Assembly: GCA_030848705.1 (NCBI GenBank)
Contig: CM061236.1
Coordinates: 54,703,481 to 54,767,480, forward strand
Source: Heracleum sosnowskyi
Taxonomy: Eukaryota > Streptophyta > Magnoliopsida > Apiales > Apiaceae
Direction of reading: 5' to 3'
DNA length: 64,000 bases
Part shown: piece after piece, positions 44,901 through 60,800 of the stretch
Numbering within the stretch: position 1 is the first letter of the stretch
How the letters are laid out: every line of letters begins with the position of its first letter
The notes under the pieces: model-generated
Database searches by the model: none
Told to the model about the DNA's origin: nothing
The model's input: only the letters and a program-made list of their open reading frames with translations
Position numbers and translations under genes: made by a program

Positions 44901-47900
44901 ATATACCAGTTTCATCCGAGTCAATTTCGGTTTTAGTTTGGCCAAACAAACCAGTTTAAGTCAATTTCCACCACATTAGATTGGATTTCGACCACATCCT
45001 GGCATGATTAACATATTATCATAATATACATGAACTTTGACCACTTTTTGGGATACTCATATACCAGTTTGATCCGAGTCAATTTCGGTTTTAGTTTGGC
45101 CAAACAAACCAATTTAAGTCAATTTCCACCACATTAGAGTGGATTTCGACCACTTCCTGGCATGATTAACATATTATCAGAATTTACATCAACTATGACC
45201 ATTTTTTGGGGTCCTCCAATAACAGTTTCACCCGAGTCAATTTCGGCTCCAGTTTGGCCAAACTAACCAATTTAAGTCACTTTCCACCACTTTAGAGTGG
45301 ATTTCGACCACATCCTGGCATGATTAACATATTATCATAATATACTTGAACTTTGACCACTTTTTGGGATCCTCATATACCAGTTTCATCCGAGTCAATT
45401 TCGGTTTTAGTTTAGCCAAACAAACCAATTTAAGTCAATTTCCACCACATTAGATTGGATTTCGACCACTTCTTGGCATGATTAACATATTATCATAAAA
45501 TACATCAACTATGACCATTTTTGGGGAGTGGATTTCGACCACATCCTGGCATGATTAACATATTATCATAAAATACATCAACTATGACCATTTTTGGGGG
45601 TCCTCCAATAACAGATTCATCCGAGTCAATTTCGGCTCTAGTTTGGCCAAAGCAACCAATTTCAGTCACTTTCCACCACTTTAGATTGGATTTCGACCAC
45701 ATCCGGGCATGATTAACATATTATCATAATATACATGAACTTTGACCACTTTTTGGGATCCTTATATACCAGTTTCATCCGAGTCAATTTCGGTTTTAGT
45801 TTGGCCAAACAAACCAGTTTAAGTCAATTTCCACCACATTAGAGTGGATTTCGACCACATCCTGGCATGATTAACATATTATCATAATACACATGAACTT
45901 TGACCACTTTTTGGGATACTCATATTCCAGTTTCATCCTCGTCAATTTCGGTTTTAGTTTGGCCAAACAAACCAATTTAAGTCAATTTCCACCACATTAG
46001 AGTGGATTTCGACCACTTCTTGGCATGATTAACATATTATCATAAAATACATCAACTATGACCATTTTTGGGGGTCCTCCAATAACAGTTTCATCCGAGT
46101 CAATTTCGGCTCTAGTTTGGCCAAAGTAACCAATTTAAGTCACTTTCCACCACAGTAGAGTGGATTTCGACCATATCCTGGCATGATTAATATATTATCA
46201 TAATTTACATCAACTTTGACCAGTTTTTGGGGTCCTCTGATACCAGTTTCATTCAAGTCAATCATGGCTCTAGTTTGGCTAAACTAACCAATTTAAGTAA
46301 CTTTCCACCACATTAGAGTGGAATTCGAGCACATCCTAACATGATTATCATATTATCAAATTTTACATCAACTTTGACCACTTTTTGGGGTCCTCTGATA
46401 CCAGTTCCATCCGAGTCAATTTCGGCTCTAGTTTGGCCAACTCACCAATTTAAGTCACTTTCCACCACATTAGAGTGGATTTCGACCACATCCTGGCATG
46501 ATTAAAATATTATCATAATATACATGAACTTTGACCACTTTTTGGGATCCTTATATACCAGTTTCATCCGAGTCAATTTCGGTTTTAGTTTGGCCAAACA
46601 ACCCAGTTTAAGTCAATTTCCACCACATTAGAGTGGATTTCGACCACTTCTTGGCATGATTAACATATTATAATAAAATACGTCAACTATGCCCATTTTT
46701 GGGGGTCCTCCAATAACAGTTTCATCCGAGTCAATTTCGGCTCTAGTTTGGCTAAACTAACCAATTTAAGTAACTTTCCACCACATTAGAGTGGAATTCG
46801 AGCACATCCTGGCATGATTATCATATTATCAAATTTTACATCAACTTTGACCACTTTTTGGGGTCCTCTGATACCAGTTCCCTCCGAGTCAATTTCGGCT
46901 CTAGTTTGGCCAACTCACCAATTTAAGTCACTTTCCACCACATTAGAGTGGATTTCGACCACATCCTGGCATGATTAACATATTATCATAATATACATGA
47001 ACTTTGACCACTTTTTGGGATCCTCATATACCAGTTTCATCCGAGTCAATTTCGGTTTTAGTTTAGCCAAACAAACCAATTTAAGTCAATTTCTACCACA
47101 TTAGAGTGAATTTCGACCACTTCTTGTCATGATTAACATATTATCATAAAATACATCAACTATGACCATTTTTTGGGGTCCTCCAATAACAGTTCCATCC
47201 GAGTCAATTTCGGCTCTAGTTTGGCCAAAGTAACCAATTTTAGTCACTTTCCACCACTTCAGATTGGATTTCGACCACATCCTGGCATGATTAACATATT
47301 ATCATAATATAAATGAACTTTGACCACTTTTTGGGATCCTTATATACCAGTTTCATCCGAGTCAATTTTGGTTTTAGTTTGGCCAAACAAACCAGTTTAA
47401 GTCAATTTCCACCCCATTAGAGTGGATTTCGACCAGATCCTGGCATGATTAACATATTATCATAATATACATGAACTTTGACCACTTTTTGGGATACTCA
47501 TATACCAGTTTCATCCTTGTCAATTTCGGTTTTAGTTTGGCCAAACAAACCAATTTAAGTCAATTTTCACCACATTAGAGTGGATTTCGACCACTTCTTG
47601 GCATGATTAACATATTATCATAAAATACATCAACTATGACCATTTTTGGGGGTCCTCCAATAACAGTTTCATCCGAGTCATTTCCGGCTCTAGTTTGGCC
47701 AAAGTAACCAATTTCAGTCACTTTCCACCACTTTAGATTGGATTTCGATCACATCCTGGCATGATTAACATATTATCATAATATACATGAACTTTGACCA
47801 CTTTTTGTCCTTATATACCAGTTTCATCCGAGTCAATTTCGGTTTTAGTTTGGCCAAACAAACCAATTTAAGTCAATTTCCACCACATTAGAGTGGATTT

Positions 47901-48890
47901 CGACCACTTCCTGGCATGATTAACATATTATCATATTATACATGAACTTTGACCACTTTTTGGGATCCTCATATACCAGTTTCATCCGAGTCAATTCCGG
48001 TTTTAGTTTAGCCAAACAAACCAATTTGAGTCATTTCCCACCACATTAGAGTGGATTTCGACCACTTCTTGTCATGATTAACATATTATCATAAAATACA
48101 TTAACTATGACCATTTTTGGGGGTCCTCCAATAACAGTTTCATCCGAGTCAATTTCGGCTCTAGTTTGGCCAAAGTAACCAATTTAAGTAACTTTCCACC
48201 ACTTTAGATTGGATTTCGACCACATCCTGGCATGATTAAAATATTATCATAATATACATGAACTTTGACCACTTTTTGGGATCCTTATATACCAGTTTCA
48301 TCCGAGTCAATTTCGGTTTTAGTTTGGCCAAACAAACCAGTTTAAGTCAATTTCCACCACATTAGATTGGATTTCGACCACATCCTGACATGATTAACAT
48401 ATTATCATAATATACATGAACTTTGACCACTTTTTGGGATACTCATATACCAGTTTGATCCGAGTCAATTTCGGTTTTGGTTTGGCCAAACAAACCAATT
48501 TAAGTCAATTTCCACCACATTAGAGTGGATTTCGACCACTTCCTGGCATGATTAACATATTATCAGAATTTACATCAACTATGACCATTTTTTGGGGTCC
48601 TCCAATAACAGTTTCACCCGAGTCAATTTCGGCTCCAGTTTGGCCAAACTAACCAATTTAAGTCACTTTCCACCACTTTAGAGTGGATTTCGACCACATC
48701 CTGGCATGATTAACATATTATTATAATATACTTGAACTTTGACCACTTTTTGGGATCCTCATATACCAGTTTCATCCGAGTCAATTTCGGTTTTAGTTTA
48801 GCCAAACAAACCAATTTAAGTCAATTTCCACCACATTAGATTGGATTTCGACCACTTCTTGGCATGATTAACATATTATCATAAAATACA
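35976..48890 (+). repeat. 12,915-bp higher-order unit, copy 1
   Basis: Ordered blocks a (389 bp, 35976), A (5,438 bp, 36365), B (3,702 bp, 41803) and C (3,386 bp, 45505). Corresponding positions in copy 2 lie exactly 12,915 bp downstream; rare variants such as ATACATATACTATG (42977 and 55892) and GACCCCATCC (43099 and 56014) are shared. Only scattered single-base differences are seen, for example TATAACC at 41881 against TATGACC at 54796. Confidence 0.9.
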
Positions 48891-51800
48891 TCAACTATGA
48901 CCATTTTTGGGGAGTGGATTTCGACCACATCCTGGCATGATTAACATATTATCATAAAATACATCAACTATGACCATTTTTGGGGGTCCTCCAATAACAG
49001 ATTCATCCGAGTCAATTTCGGCTCTAGTTTGGCCAAAGCAACCAATTTCAGTCACTTTCCACCACTTTAGATTGGATTTCGACCACATCCGGGCATGATT
49101 AACATATTATCATAATATACTTGAACTTTGACCACTTTTTGGGATCCTCATATACCAGTTTCATCCGAGTCAATTTCGGTTTTAGTTTAGCCAAACAAAC
49201 CAATTTAAGTCAATTTCCACCACATTAGATTGGATTTCGACCACTTCTTGGCATGATTAACATATTATCATAAAATACATCAACTATGACCATTTTTGGG
49301 GAGTGGATTTCGACCACATCCTGGCATGATTAACATATTATCATAAAATACATCAACTATGACCATTTTTGGGGGTCCTCCAATAACAGATTCATCCGAG
49401 TCAATTTCGGCTCTAGTTTGGCCAAAGCAACCAATTTCAGTCACTTTCCACCACTTTAGATTGGATTTCGACCACATCCGGGCATGATTAACATATTATC
49501 ATAATATACATGAACTTTGACCACTTTTTGGGATCCTTATATACCAGTTTCATCCGAGTCAATTTCGGTTTTAGTTTGGCCAAACAAACCAGTTTAAGTC
49601 AATTTCCACCACATTAGAGTGGATTTCGACCACATCCTGGCATGATTAACATATTATCATAATACACATGAACTTTGACCACTTTTTGGGATACTCATAT
49701 TCCAGTTTCATCCTCGTCAATTTCGGTTTTAGTTTGGCCAAACAAACCAATTTAAGTCAATTTCCACCACATTAGAGTGGATTTCGACCACATCTTGGCA
49801 TGATTAACATATTATCATAAAATACATCAACTATGACCATTTTTGGGGGTCCTCCAATAACAGTTTCATCCGAGTCAATTTCGGCTCTAGTTTGGCCAAA
49901 GTAACCAATTTAAGTCACTTTCCACCACAGTAGAGTGGATTTCGACCATATCCTGGCATGATTAATATATTATCATAATTTACATCAACTTTGACCAGTT
50001 TTTGGGGTCCTCTGATACCAGTTTCATTCAAGTCAATCATGGCTCTAGTTTGGCTAAACTAACCAATTTAAGTAACTTTCCACCACATTAGAGTGGAATT
50101 CGAGCACATCCTGGCATGATTATCATATTATCAAATTTTACATCAACTTTGACCACTTTTTGGGGTCCTCTGATACCAGTTCCATCCGAGTCAATTTCGG
50201 CTCTAGTTTGGCCAACTCACCAATTTAAGTCACTTTCCACCACATTAGAGTGGATTTCGACCACATCCTGGCATGATTAAAATATTATCATAATATACAT
50301 AAACTTTGACCACTTTTTGGGATCCTTATATACCAGTTTCATCCGAGTCAATTTCGGTTTTAGTTTAGCCAAACAAACCAATTTAAGTCAATTTCTACCA
50401 CATTAGAGTGAATTTCGACCACTTCTTGTCATGATTAACATATTATCATAATATACATCAACTATGACCATTTTTTGGGATACTCATATACCAGTTTGAT
50501 CCGAGTCAATTTCGATTTTAGTTTGGCCAAACAAACCAATTTAAGTCAATTTCCACCACATTAGAGTGGATTTCGACCACTTCCTGGCATGATTAACATA
50601 TTATCAGAATTTACATCAACTATGACCATTTTTTGGGGTCCTCCAATAACAGTTTCACCCGAGTCAATTTCGGCTCCAGTTTGGCCAAACTAACCAATTT
50701 AAGTCACTTTCCACCACTTTAGAGTGGATTTCGACCACATCATGGCATGATTAATATATTATCATAATTTACATCAACTTTGACCAGTTTTTGGGGTCCT
50801 CTGATACCAGTTTCATTCAAGTCAATTATGGCTCTAGTTTGGCTAAACTAACCAATTTAAGTAACTTTCCACCACATTAGAGTGGAATTCGAGCACATCC
50901 TGGCATGATTATCATATTATCAAATTTTACATCAAGTTTGACCACTTTTTGGGGTCCTCTGATACCAGTTCCATCCGAGTCAATTTCGGCTCTAGTTTGG
51001 CCAACTCACCAATTTAAGTCACTTTCCACCACATTAGAGTGGATTTCGACCACATCCTGGCATGATTAACATATTATCATAATATACATGAACTTTGACC
51101 ACTTTTTGGGATCCTCATATACCAGTTTCATCCGAGTCAATTTCGGTTTTAGTTTAGCCAAACAAACCAATTTAAGTCAATTTCTACCACATTAGAGTGA
51201 ATTTCGACCACTTCTTGTTATGATTAACATATTATCATAAAATACATCAACTATGACCATTTTTTGGGGTCCTCCAATAACAGTTCCATCCGAGTCAATT
51301 TCGGCTCTAGTTTGGCCAAAGTAACCAATTTTAGTCACTTTCCACCACTTTAGATTGGATTTCGACCACATCCTGGCATGATTAACATATTATCATAATA
51401 CACATGAACTTTGACCACTTTTTGGGATACTCATATTCCAGTTTCATCCTCGTCAATTTCGGTTTTAGTTTGGCCAAACAAACCAATTTAAGTCAATTTC
51501 CACCACATTAGAGTGGATTTCGACCACTTCTTGGCATGATTAACATATTATCATAAAATACATCAACTATGACCATTTTTGGGGGTCCTCCAATAACAGT
51601 TTCATCCGAGTCAATTTCAGCTCTAGTTTTGCCAAAGTAACCAATTTAAGTCACTTTCCACCACATTAGAGTGGATTTCGACCACATCCTGGCATGATTA
51701 ATATATTATCATAATTTACATCAATTTTGACGACTTTTTGGGGTCCTCTGATACCAGTTTCATCCAAGTCAATTACGGCTCTAGTTTAGCTAAACTAACC

Positions 51801-54800
51801 AATTTAAGTAACTTTCCACCACATTAGAGTGGAATTCGAGCACATCCTGGCATGATTATCATATTATCATAATTTACATCAACTTTGACCACTTTTTGGG
51901 GTCCTCTGATACCAGTTCCATCCGAGTCAATTTCGGCTCTAGTTTGGCCAACTCACCAATTTAAGTCATTTTCCACCACATTAGAGTGGATTTCGACCAC
52001 ATCATGGCATGATTAACATATTATCATAATATACATGAACTTTGACCACTTTTTGGGATCCTCATATACCAGTTTCATCCGAGTCAATTTCGGTTTTAGT
52101 TTAGCCAAACAAACCAATTTGAGTCATTTTCCACCACATTAGAGTGGATTTCGACCACTTCTTGTCATGATTAACATATTATCATAAAATACATCAACTA
52201 TGACCATTTTTGGGGTTCCTCCAATAACAGTTTCATCCGAGTCAATTTCGGCTCTAGTTTGGCCAAAGTAACCAATTTAAGTCACTTTCCACCACTTTAG
52301 ATTGGATTTCGACCACATCCTGGCATGATTAAAATATTATCATAATATACATGAACTTTGACCACTTTTTGGGATCCTTATATACCAGTTTCATCCGAGT
52401 CAATTTCGGTTTTAGTTTGGCCAAACAACCCAGTTTAAGTCAATTTCCACCACATTAGAGTGGATTTCGACCACTTCTTGGCATGATTAACATATTATAA
52501 TAAAATACGTCAACTATGCCCATTTTTGGGGGTCCTCCAATAACAGTTTCATCCGAGTCAATTTCGGCTCTAGTTTGGCTAAACTAACCAATTTAAGTAA
52601 CTTTCCACCACATTAGAGTGGAATTCGAGCACATCCTGGCATGATTATCATATTATCAAATTTTACATCAACTTTGACCACTTTTTGGGGTCCTCTGATA
52701 CCAGTTCCCTCCGAGTCAATTTCGGCTCTAGTTTGGCCAACTCACCAATTTAAGTCACTTTCCACCACATTAGAGTGGATTTCGACCACATCCTGGCATG
52801 ATTAACATATTATCATAATATACATGAACTTTGACCACTTTTTGGGATCCTCATATACCAGTTTCATCCGAGTCAATTTCGGTTTTAGTTTAGCCAAACA
52901 AACCAATTTAAGTCAATTTCTACCACATTAGAGTGAATTTCGACCACTTCTTGTCATGATTAACATATTATCATAAAATACATCAACTATGACCATTTTT
53001 TGGGGTCCTCCAATAACAGTTCCATCCGAGTCAATTTCGGCTCTAGTTTGGCCAAAGTAACCAATTTTAGTCACTTTCCACCACTTCAGATTGGATTTCG
53101 ACCACATCCTGGCATGATTAACATATTATCATAATATAAATGAACTTTGACCACTTTTTGGGATCCTTATATACCAGTTTCATCCGAGTCAATTTTGGTT
53201 TTAGTTTGGCCAAACAAACCAGTTTAAGTCAATTTCCACCCCATTAGAGTGGATTTCGACCAGATCCTGGCATGATTAACATATTATCATAATATACATG
53301 AACTTTGACCACTTTTTGGGATACTCATATACCAGTTTCATCCTTGTCAATTTCGGTTTTAGTTTGGCCAAACAAACCAATTTAAGTCAATTTTCACCAC
53401 ATTAGAGTGGATTTCGACCACTTCTTGGCATGATTAACATATTATCATAAAATACATCAACTATGACCATTTTTGGGGGTCCTCCAATAACAGTTTCATC
53501 CGAGTCATTTCCGGCTCTAGTTTGGCCAAAGTAACCAATTTCAGTCACTTTCCACCACTTTAGATTGGATTTCGATCACATCCTGGCATGATTAACTTAT
53601 TATCATAATATACATGAACTTTGACCACTTTTTGTCCTTATATACCAGTTTCATCCGAGTCAATTTCGGTTTTAGTTTGGCCAAACAAACCAATTTAAGT
53701 CAATTTCCACCACATTAGAGTGGATTTCGACCACTTCCTGGCATGATTAACATATTATCATATTATACATGAACTTTGACCACTTTTTGGGATCCTCATA
53801 TACCAGTTTCATCCGAGTCAATTCCGGTTTTAGTTTAGCCAAACAAACCAATTTGAGTCATTTCCCACCACATTAGAGTGGATTTCGACCACTTCTTGTC
53901 ATGATTAACATATTATCATAAAATACATTAACTATGACCATTTTTGGGGGTCCTCCAATAACAGTTTCATCCGAGTCAATTTCGGCTCTAGTTTGGCCAA
54001 AGTAACCAATTTAAGTAACTTTCCACCACTTTAGATTGGATTTCGACCACATCCTGGCATGATTAAAATATTATCATAATATACATGAACTTTGACCACT
54101 TTTTGGGATCCTTATATACCAGTTTAATCCGAGTCCATTTCGGTTTTAGTTTTGCCAAACAAACCAGTTTAAGTCAATTTCCACCACATTAGATTGGATT
54201 TCGACCACATCCTGACATGATTAACATATTATCATAATATACATGAACTTTGACCACTTTTTGGGATACTCATATACCAGTTTGATCCGAGTCAATTTCG
54301 GTTTTAGTTTGGCCAAACAAACCAATTTAAGTCAATTTCCACCACATTAGAGTGGATTTCGACCACTTCCTGGCATGATTAACATATTATCAGAATTTAC
54401 AGCAACTATGACCATTTTTTGGGGTCCTCCAATAACAGTTTCACCCGAGTCAATTTCGGCTCCAGTTTGGCCAAACTAACCAATTTAAGTCACTTTCCAC
54501 CACTTTAGAGTGGATTTCGACCACATCCTGGCATGATTAACATATTATCATAATATACTTGAACTTTGACCACTTTTTGGGATCCTCATATACCAGTTTC
54601 ATCCGAGTCAATTTCGGTTTTAGTTTAGCCAAACAAACCAATTTAAGTCAATTTCCACCACATTAGATTGGATTTCGACCACTTCTTGGCATGATTAACA
54701 TATTATCATAAAATACATCAACTATGACCATTTTTGGGGAGTGGATTTCGACCACATCCTGGCATGATTAACATATTATCATAAAATACATCAACTATGA

Positions 54801-57800
54801 CCATTTTTGGGGGTCCTCCAATAACAGATTCATCCGAGTCAATTTCGGCTCTAGTTTGGCCAAAGCAACCAATTTCAGTCACTTTCCACCACTTTAGATT
54901 GGATTTCGACCACATCCGGGCATGATTAACATATTATCATAATATACATGAACTTTGACCACTTTTTGGGATCCTTATATACCAGTTTCATCCGAGTCAA
55001 TTTCGGTTTTAGTTTGGCCAAACAAACCAGTTTAAGTCAATTTCCACCACATTAGAGTGGATTTCGACCACATCCTGGCATGATTAACATATTATCATAA
55101 TACACATGAACTTTGACCACTTTTTGGGATACTTATATTCCAGTTTCATCCTCGTCAATTTCGGTTTTAGTTTGGCCAAACAAACCAATTTAAGTCAATT
55201 TCCACCACATTAGAGTGGATTTCGACCACTTCTTGGCATGATTAACATATTATCATAAAATACATCAACTATGACCATTTTTGGGGGTCCTCCAATAACA
55301 GTTTCATCCGAGTCAATTTCGGCTCTAGTTTGGCCAAAGTAACCAATTTAAGTCACTTTCCACCACATTAGAGTGGATTTCGACCACATCCTGGCATGAT
55401 TAATATATTATCATAATTTACATCAATTTTGACGACTTTTTGGGGTCCTCTGATACCAGTTTCATCCAAGTCAATTATGGCTCTAGTTTGGCTAAACTAA
55501 CCAATTTAAGTAACTTTCCACCACATTAGAGTGGAATTCGAGCACATCCTGGCATGATTATCATATTATCATAATTTACATCAACTTTGACCACTTTTTG
55601 GGGTCCTCTGATACCAGTTCCATCCGAGTCAATTTCGGCTCTAGTTTGGCCAACTCACCAATTTAAGTCATTTTCCACCACATTAGAGTGGATTTCGACC
55701 ACATCATGGCATGATTAACATATTATCATAATATACATGAACTTTGACCACTTTTTGGGATCCTCATATACCAGTTTCATCCGAGTCAATTTCGGTTTTA
55801 GTTTAGCCAAACAAACCAATTTGAGTCATTTTCCACCACATTAGAGTGGATTTCGACCACTTCTTGTCATGATTAACATATTATCATAAAATACATATAC
55901 TATGACCATTTTTGGGGTTCCTCCAATAACAGTTTCATCCGAGTCAATTTCGGCTCTAGTTTGGCCAAAGTAACCAATTTAAGTCACTTTCCACCACTTT
56001 AGATTGGATTTCGACCCCATCCTGGCATGATTAAAATATTATCATAATATACATGAACTTTGACCACTTTTTGGGATCCTTATATACCAGTTTCATCCGA
56101 GTCAATTTCGGTTTTAGTTTGGCCAAACAACCCAGTTTAAGTCAATTTCCACCACATTAGAGTGGATTTCGACCACTTCTTGGCATGATTAACATATTAT
56201 AATAAAATACATCAACTATGCCCATTTTTGGGGGTCCTCCAATAACAGTTTCATCCGAGTCAATTTCGGCTCTAGTTTGGCTAAACTAACCAATTTAAGT
56301 AACTTTCCACCACATTAGAGTGGAATTCGAGCACATCCTGGCATGATTATCATATTATCAAATTTTACATCAACTTTGACCACTTTTTGGGGTCCTCTGA
56401 TACCAGTTCCATCCGAGTCAATTTCGGCTCTAGTTTGGCCAACTCACCAATTTAAGTCACTTTCCACCACATTAGAGTGGATTTCGACCACATCCTGGCA
56501 TGATTAACATATTATCATAATATACATGAACTTTGACCACTTTTTGGGATCCTCATATACCAGTTTCATCCGAGTCAATTTCGGTTTTAGTTTAGCCAAA
56601 CAAACCAATTTAAGTCAATTTCTACCACATTAGAGTGAATTTCGACCACTTCTTGTCATGATTAACATATTATCATAAAATACATCAACTATGACCATTT
56701 TTTGGGGTCCTCCAATAACAGTTCCATCCAAGTCAATTTCGGCTCTAGTTTGGCCAAAGTAACCAATTTTAGTCACTTTCCACCACTTTAGATTGGATTT
56801 CGACCACATCCTGGCATGATTAACATATTATCATAATATAAATGAACTTTGACCACTTTTTGGGATCCTTATATACCAGTTTCATCCGAGTCAATTTTGG
56901 TTTTAGTTTCGCCAAACAAACCAGTTTAAGTCAATTTCCACCACATTAGAGTGGATTTCGACCAGATCCTGGCATGATTAACATATTATCATAATATACA
57001 TGAACTTTGACCACTTTTTGGGATACTCATATACCAGTTTCATCCTTGTCAATTTCGGTTTTAGTTTGGCCAAACAAACCAATTTAAGTCAATTTTCACC
57101 ACATTAGAGTGGATTTCGACCACTTCTTGGCATGATTAACATATTATCATAAAATACATCAACTATGACCATTTTTGGGGGTCCTCCAATAACAGTTTCA
57201 TCCGAGTCATTTCCGGCTCTAGTTTGGCCAAAGTAACCAATTTCAGTCACTTTCCACCACTTTAGATTGGATTTCGATCACATCCTGGCATGATTAACAT
57301 ATTATCATAATATACATGAACTTTGACCACTTTTTGTCCTTATATACCAGTTTCATCCGAGTCAATTTCGGTTTTAGTTTGGCCAAACAAACCAATTTAA
57401 GTCAATTTCCACCACATTAGAGTGGATTTCGACCACTTCCTGGCATGATTAACATATTATCATAATATACATGAACTTTGACCACTTTTTGGGATCCTCA
57501 TATACCAGTTTCATCCGAGTCAATTTCGGTTTTAGTTTAGCCAAACAAACCAATTTGAGTCATTTCCCACCACATTAGAGTGGATTTCGACCACTTCTTG
57601 TCATGATTAACATATTATCATAAAATACATCAACTATGACCATTTTTGGGGGTCCTCCAATAACAGTTTCATCCGAGTCAATTTCGGCTCTAGTTTGGCC
57701 AAAGTAACCAATTTAAGTAACTTTCCACCACTTTAGATTGGATTTCGACCACATCCTGGCATGATTAAAATATTATCATAATATACATGAACTTTGACCA

Positions 57801-60800
57801 CTTTTTGGGATCCTTATATACCAGTTTCATCCGAGTCAATTTCGGTTTTAGTTTGGCCAAACAAACCAGTTTAAGTCAATTTCCACCACATTAGATTGGA
57901 TTTCGACCACATCCTGGCATGATTAACATATTATCATAATATACATGAACTTTGACCACTTTTTGGGATACTCATATACCAGTTTGATCCGAGTCAATTT
58001 CGGTTTTAGTTTGGCCAAACAAACCAATTTAAGTCAATTTCCACCACATTAGAGTGGATTTCGACCACTTCCTGGCATGATTAACATATTATCAGAATTT
58101 ACATCAACTATGACCATTTTTTGGGGTCCTCCAATAACAGTTTCACCCGAGTCAATTTCGGCTCCAGTTTGGCCAAACTAACCAATTTAAGTCACTTTCC
58201 ACCACTTTAGAGTGGATTTCGACCACATCCTGGCATGATTAACATATTATCATAATATACTTGAACTTTGACCACTTTTTGGGATCCTCATATACCAGTT
58301 TCATCCGAGTCAATTTCGGTTTTAGTTTAGCCAAACAAACCAATTTAAGTCAATTTCCACCACATTAGATTGGATTTCGACCACTTCTTGGCATGATTAA
58401 CATATTATCATAAAATACATCAACTATGACCATTTTTGGGGAGTGGATTTCGACCACATCCTGGCATGATTAACATATTATCATAAAATATATCAACTAT
58501 GACCATTTTTGGGGGTCCTCCAATAACATATTCATCCGAGTCAATTTCGGCTCTAGTTTGGCCAAAGCAACCAATTTCAGTCACTTTCCACCACTTTAGA
58601 TTGGATTTCGACCACATCCGGGCATGATTAACATATTATCATAATATACATGAACTTTGACCACTCTTTGGGATCCTTATATACCAGTTTCATCCGAGTC
58701 AATTTCGGTTTTAGTTTGGCCAAACAAACCAGTTTAAGTCAATTTCCACCACATTAGAGTGGATTTCGACCACATCCTGGCATGATTAACATATTATCAT
58801 AATACACATGAACTTTGACCACTTTTTGGGATACTCATATTCCAGTTTCATCCGAGTCAATTTCGGCTCTAGTTTGGCCAACTCACCAATTTAAGTCATT
58901 TTCCACCACATTAGAGTGGATTTCGACCACATCATGGCATGATTAACATATTATCATAATATACATGAACTTTGACCACTTTTTGGGATCCTCATATACC
59001 AGTTTCATCCGAGTCAATTTCGGTTTTAGTGTAGCCAAACAAACCAATTTGAGTCATTTTCCACCACATTAGAGTGGATTTCGACCACTTCTTGTCATGA
59101 TTAACATATTATCATAAAATACATCAACTATGACCATTTTTGGGGTTCCTCCAATAACAGTGTCATCCGAGTCAATTTCGCCTCTAGTTTGGCCAAAGTA
59201 ACCAATTTAAGTCACTTTCCACCACTTTAGATTGGATTTCGACCACATCCTGGCATGATTAAAATATTATCATAATATACATGAACTTTGACCACTTTTT
59301 GGGATCCTTATATACCAGTTTCATCCGAGTCAATTTCGGTTTTAGTTTGGCCAAACAACCCAGTTTAAGTCAATTTCCACCACATTAGAGTGGATTTCGA
59401 CCACTTCTTGGCATGATTAACATATTATAATAAAATACATCAACTATGCCCATTTTTGGGGGTCCTCCAATAACAGTTTCATCCGAGTCAATTTCGGCTC
59501 TAGTTTGGCTAAACTAACCAATTTAAGTAACTTTCCACCACATTAGAGTGGATTTCGAGCACATCCTGGCATGATTATCATATTATCAAATTTTACATCA
59601 ACTTTGACCACTTTTTGGGGTCCTCTGATACCAGTTCCATCCGAGTCAATTTCGGCTCTAGTTTGGCCAACTCACCAATTTAAGTCACTTTCCACCACAT
59701 TAGAGTGGATTTCGACCACATCCTGGCATGATTAACATATTATCATAATATACATGAACTTTGACCACTTTTTGGGATCCTCATATACCAGTTTCATCCG
59801 AGTCAATTTCGGTTTTAGTTTAGCCAAACAAACCAATTTAAGTCAATTTCTACCACATTAGAGTGAATTTCGACCACTTCTTGTCATGATTAACATATTA
59901 TCATAAAATACATCAACTATGACCATTTTTTGGGGTCCTCCAATAACAGTTCCATCCGAGTCAATTTCGGCTCTAGTTTGGCCAAAGTAACCAATTTTAG
60001 TCACTTTCCACCACTTTAGATTGGATTTCGACCACATCCTGGCATGATTAACATATTATCATAATATAAATGAACTTTGACCACTTTTTGGGATCCTTAT
60101 ATACCAGTTTCATCCGAGTCAATTTTGGTTTTAGTTTGGCCAAACAAACCAGTTTAAGTCAATTTCCACCACATTAGAGTGGATTTCGACCAGATCCTGG
60201 CATGATTAACATATTATCATAATATACATGAACTTTGACCACTTTTTGGGATACTCATATACCAGTTTCATCCTTGTCAATTTCGGTTTTAGTTTGGCCA
60301 AACAAACCAATTTAAGTCAATTTTCACCACATTAGAGTGGATTTCGACCACTTCTTGGCATGATTAACATATTATCATAAAATACATCAACTATGACCAT
60401 TTTTGGGGGTCCTCCAATAACAGTTTCATCCGAGTCATTTCCGGCTCTAGTTTGGCCAAAGTAACCAATTTCAGTCACTTTCCACCACTTTAGATTGGAT
60501 TTCGATCACATCCTGGCATGATTAACATATTATCATAATATACATGAACTTTGACCACTTTTTGTCCTTATATACCAGTTTCATCCGAGTCAATTTCGGT
60601 TTTAGTTTGGCCAAACAAACCAATTTAAGTCAATTTCCACCACATTAGAGTGGATTTCGACCACTTCCTGGCATGATTAACATATTACCATAATATACGT
60701 GAACTTTGACCACTTTTTGGGATCCTCATATACCAGTTTCATCCGAGTCAATTTCGGTTTTAGTTTAGCCAAACAAAGCAATTTGAGTCATTTCCCACCA

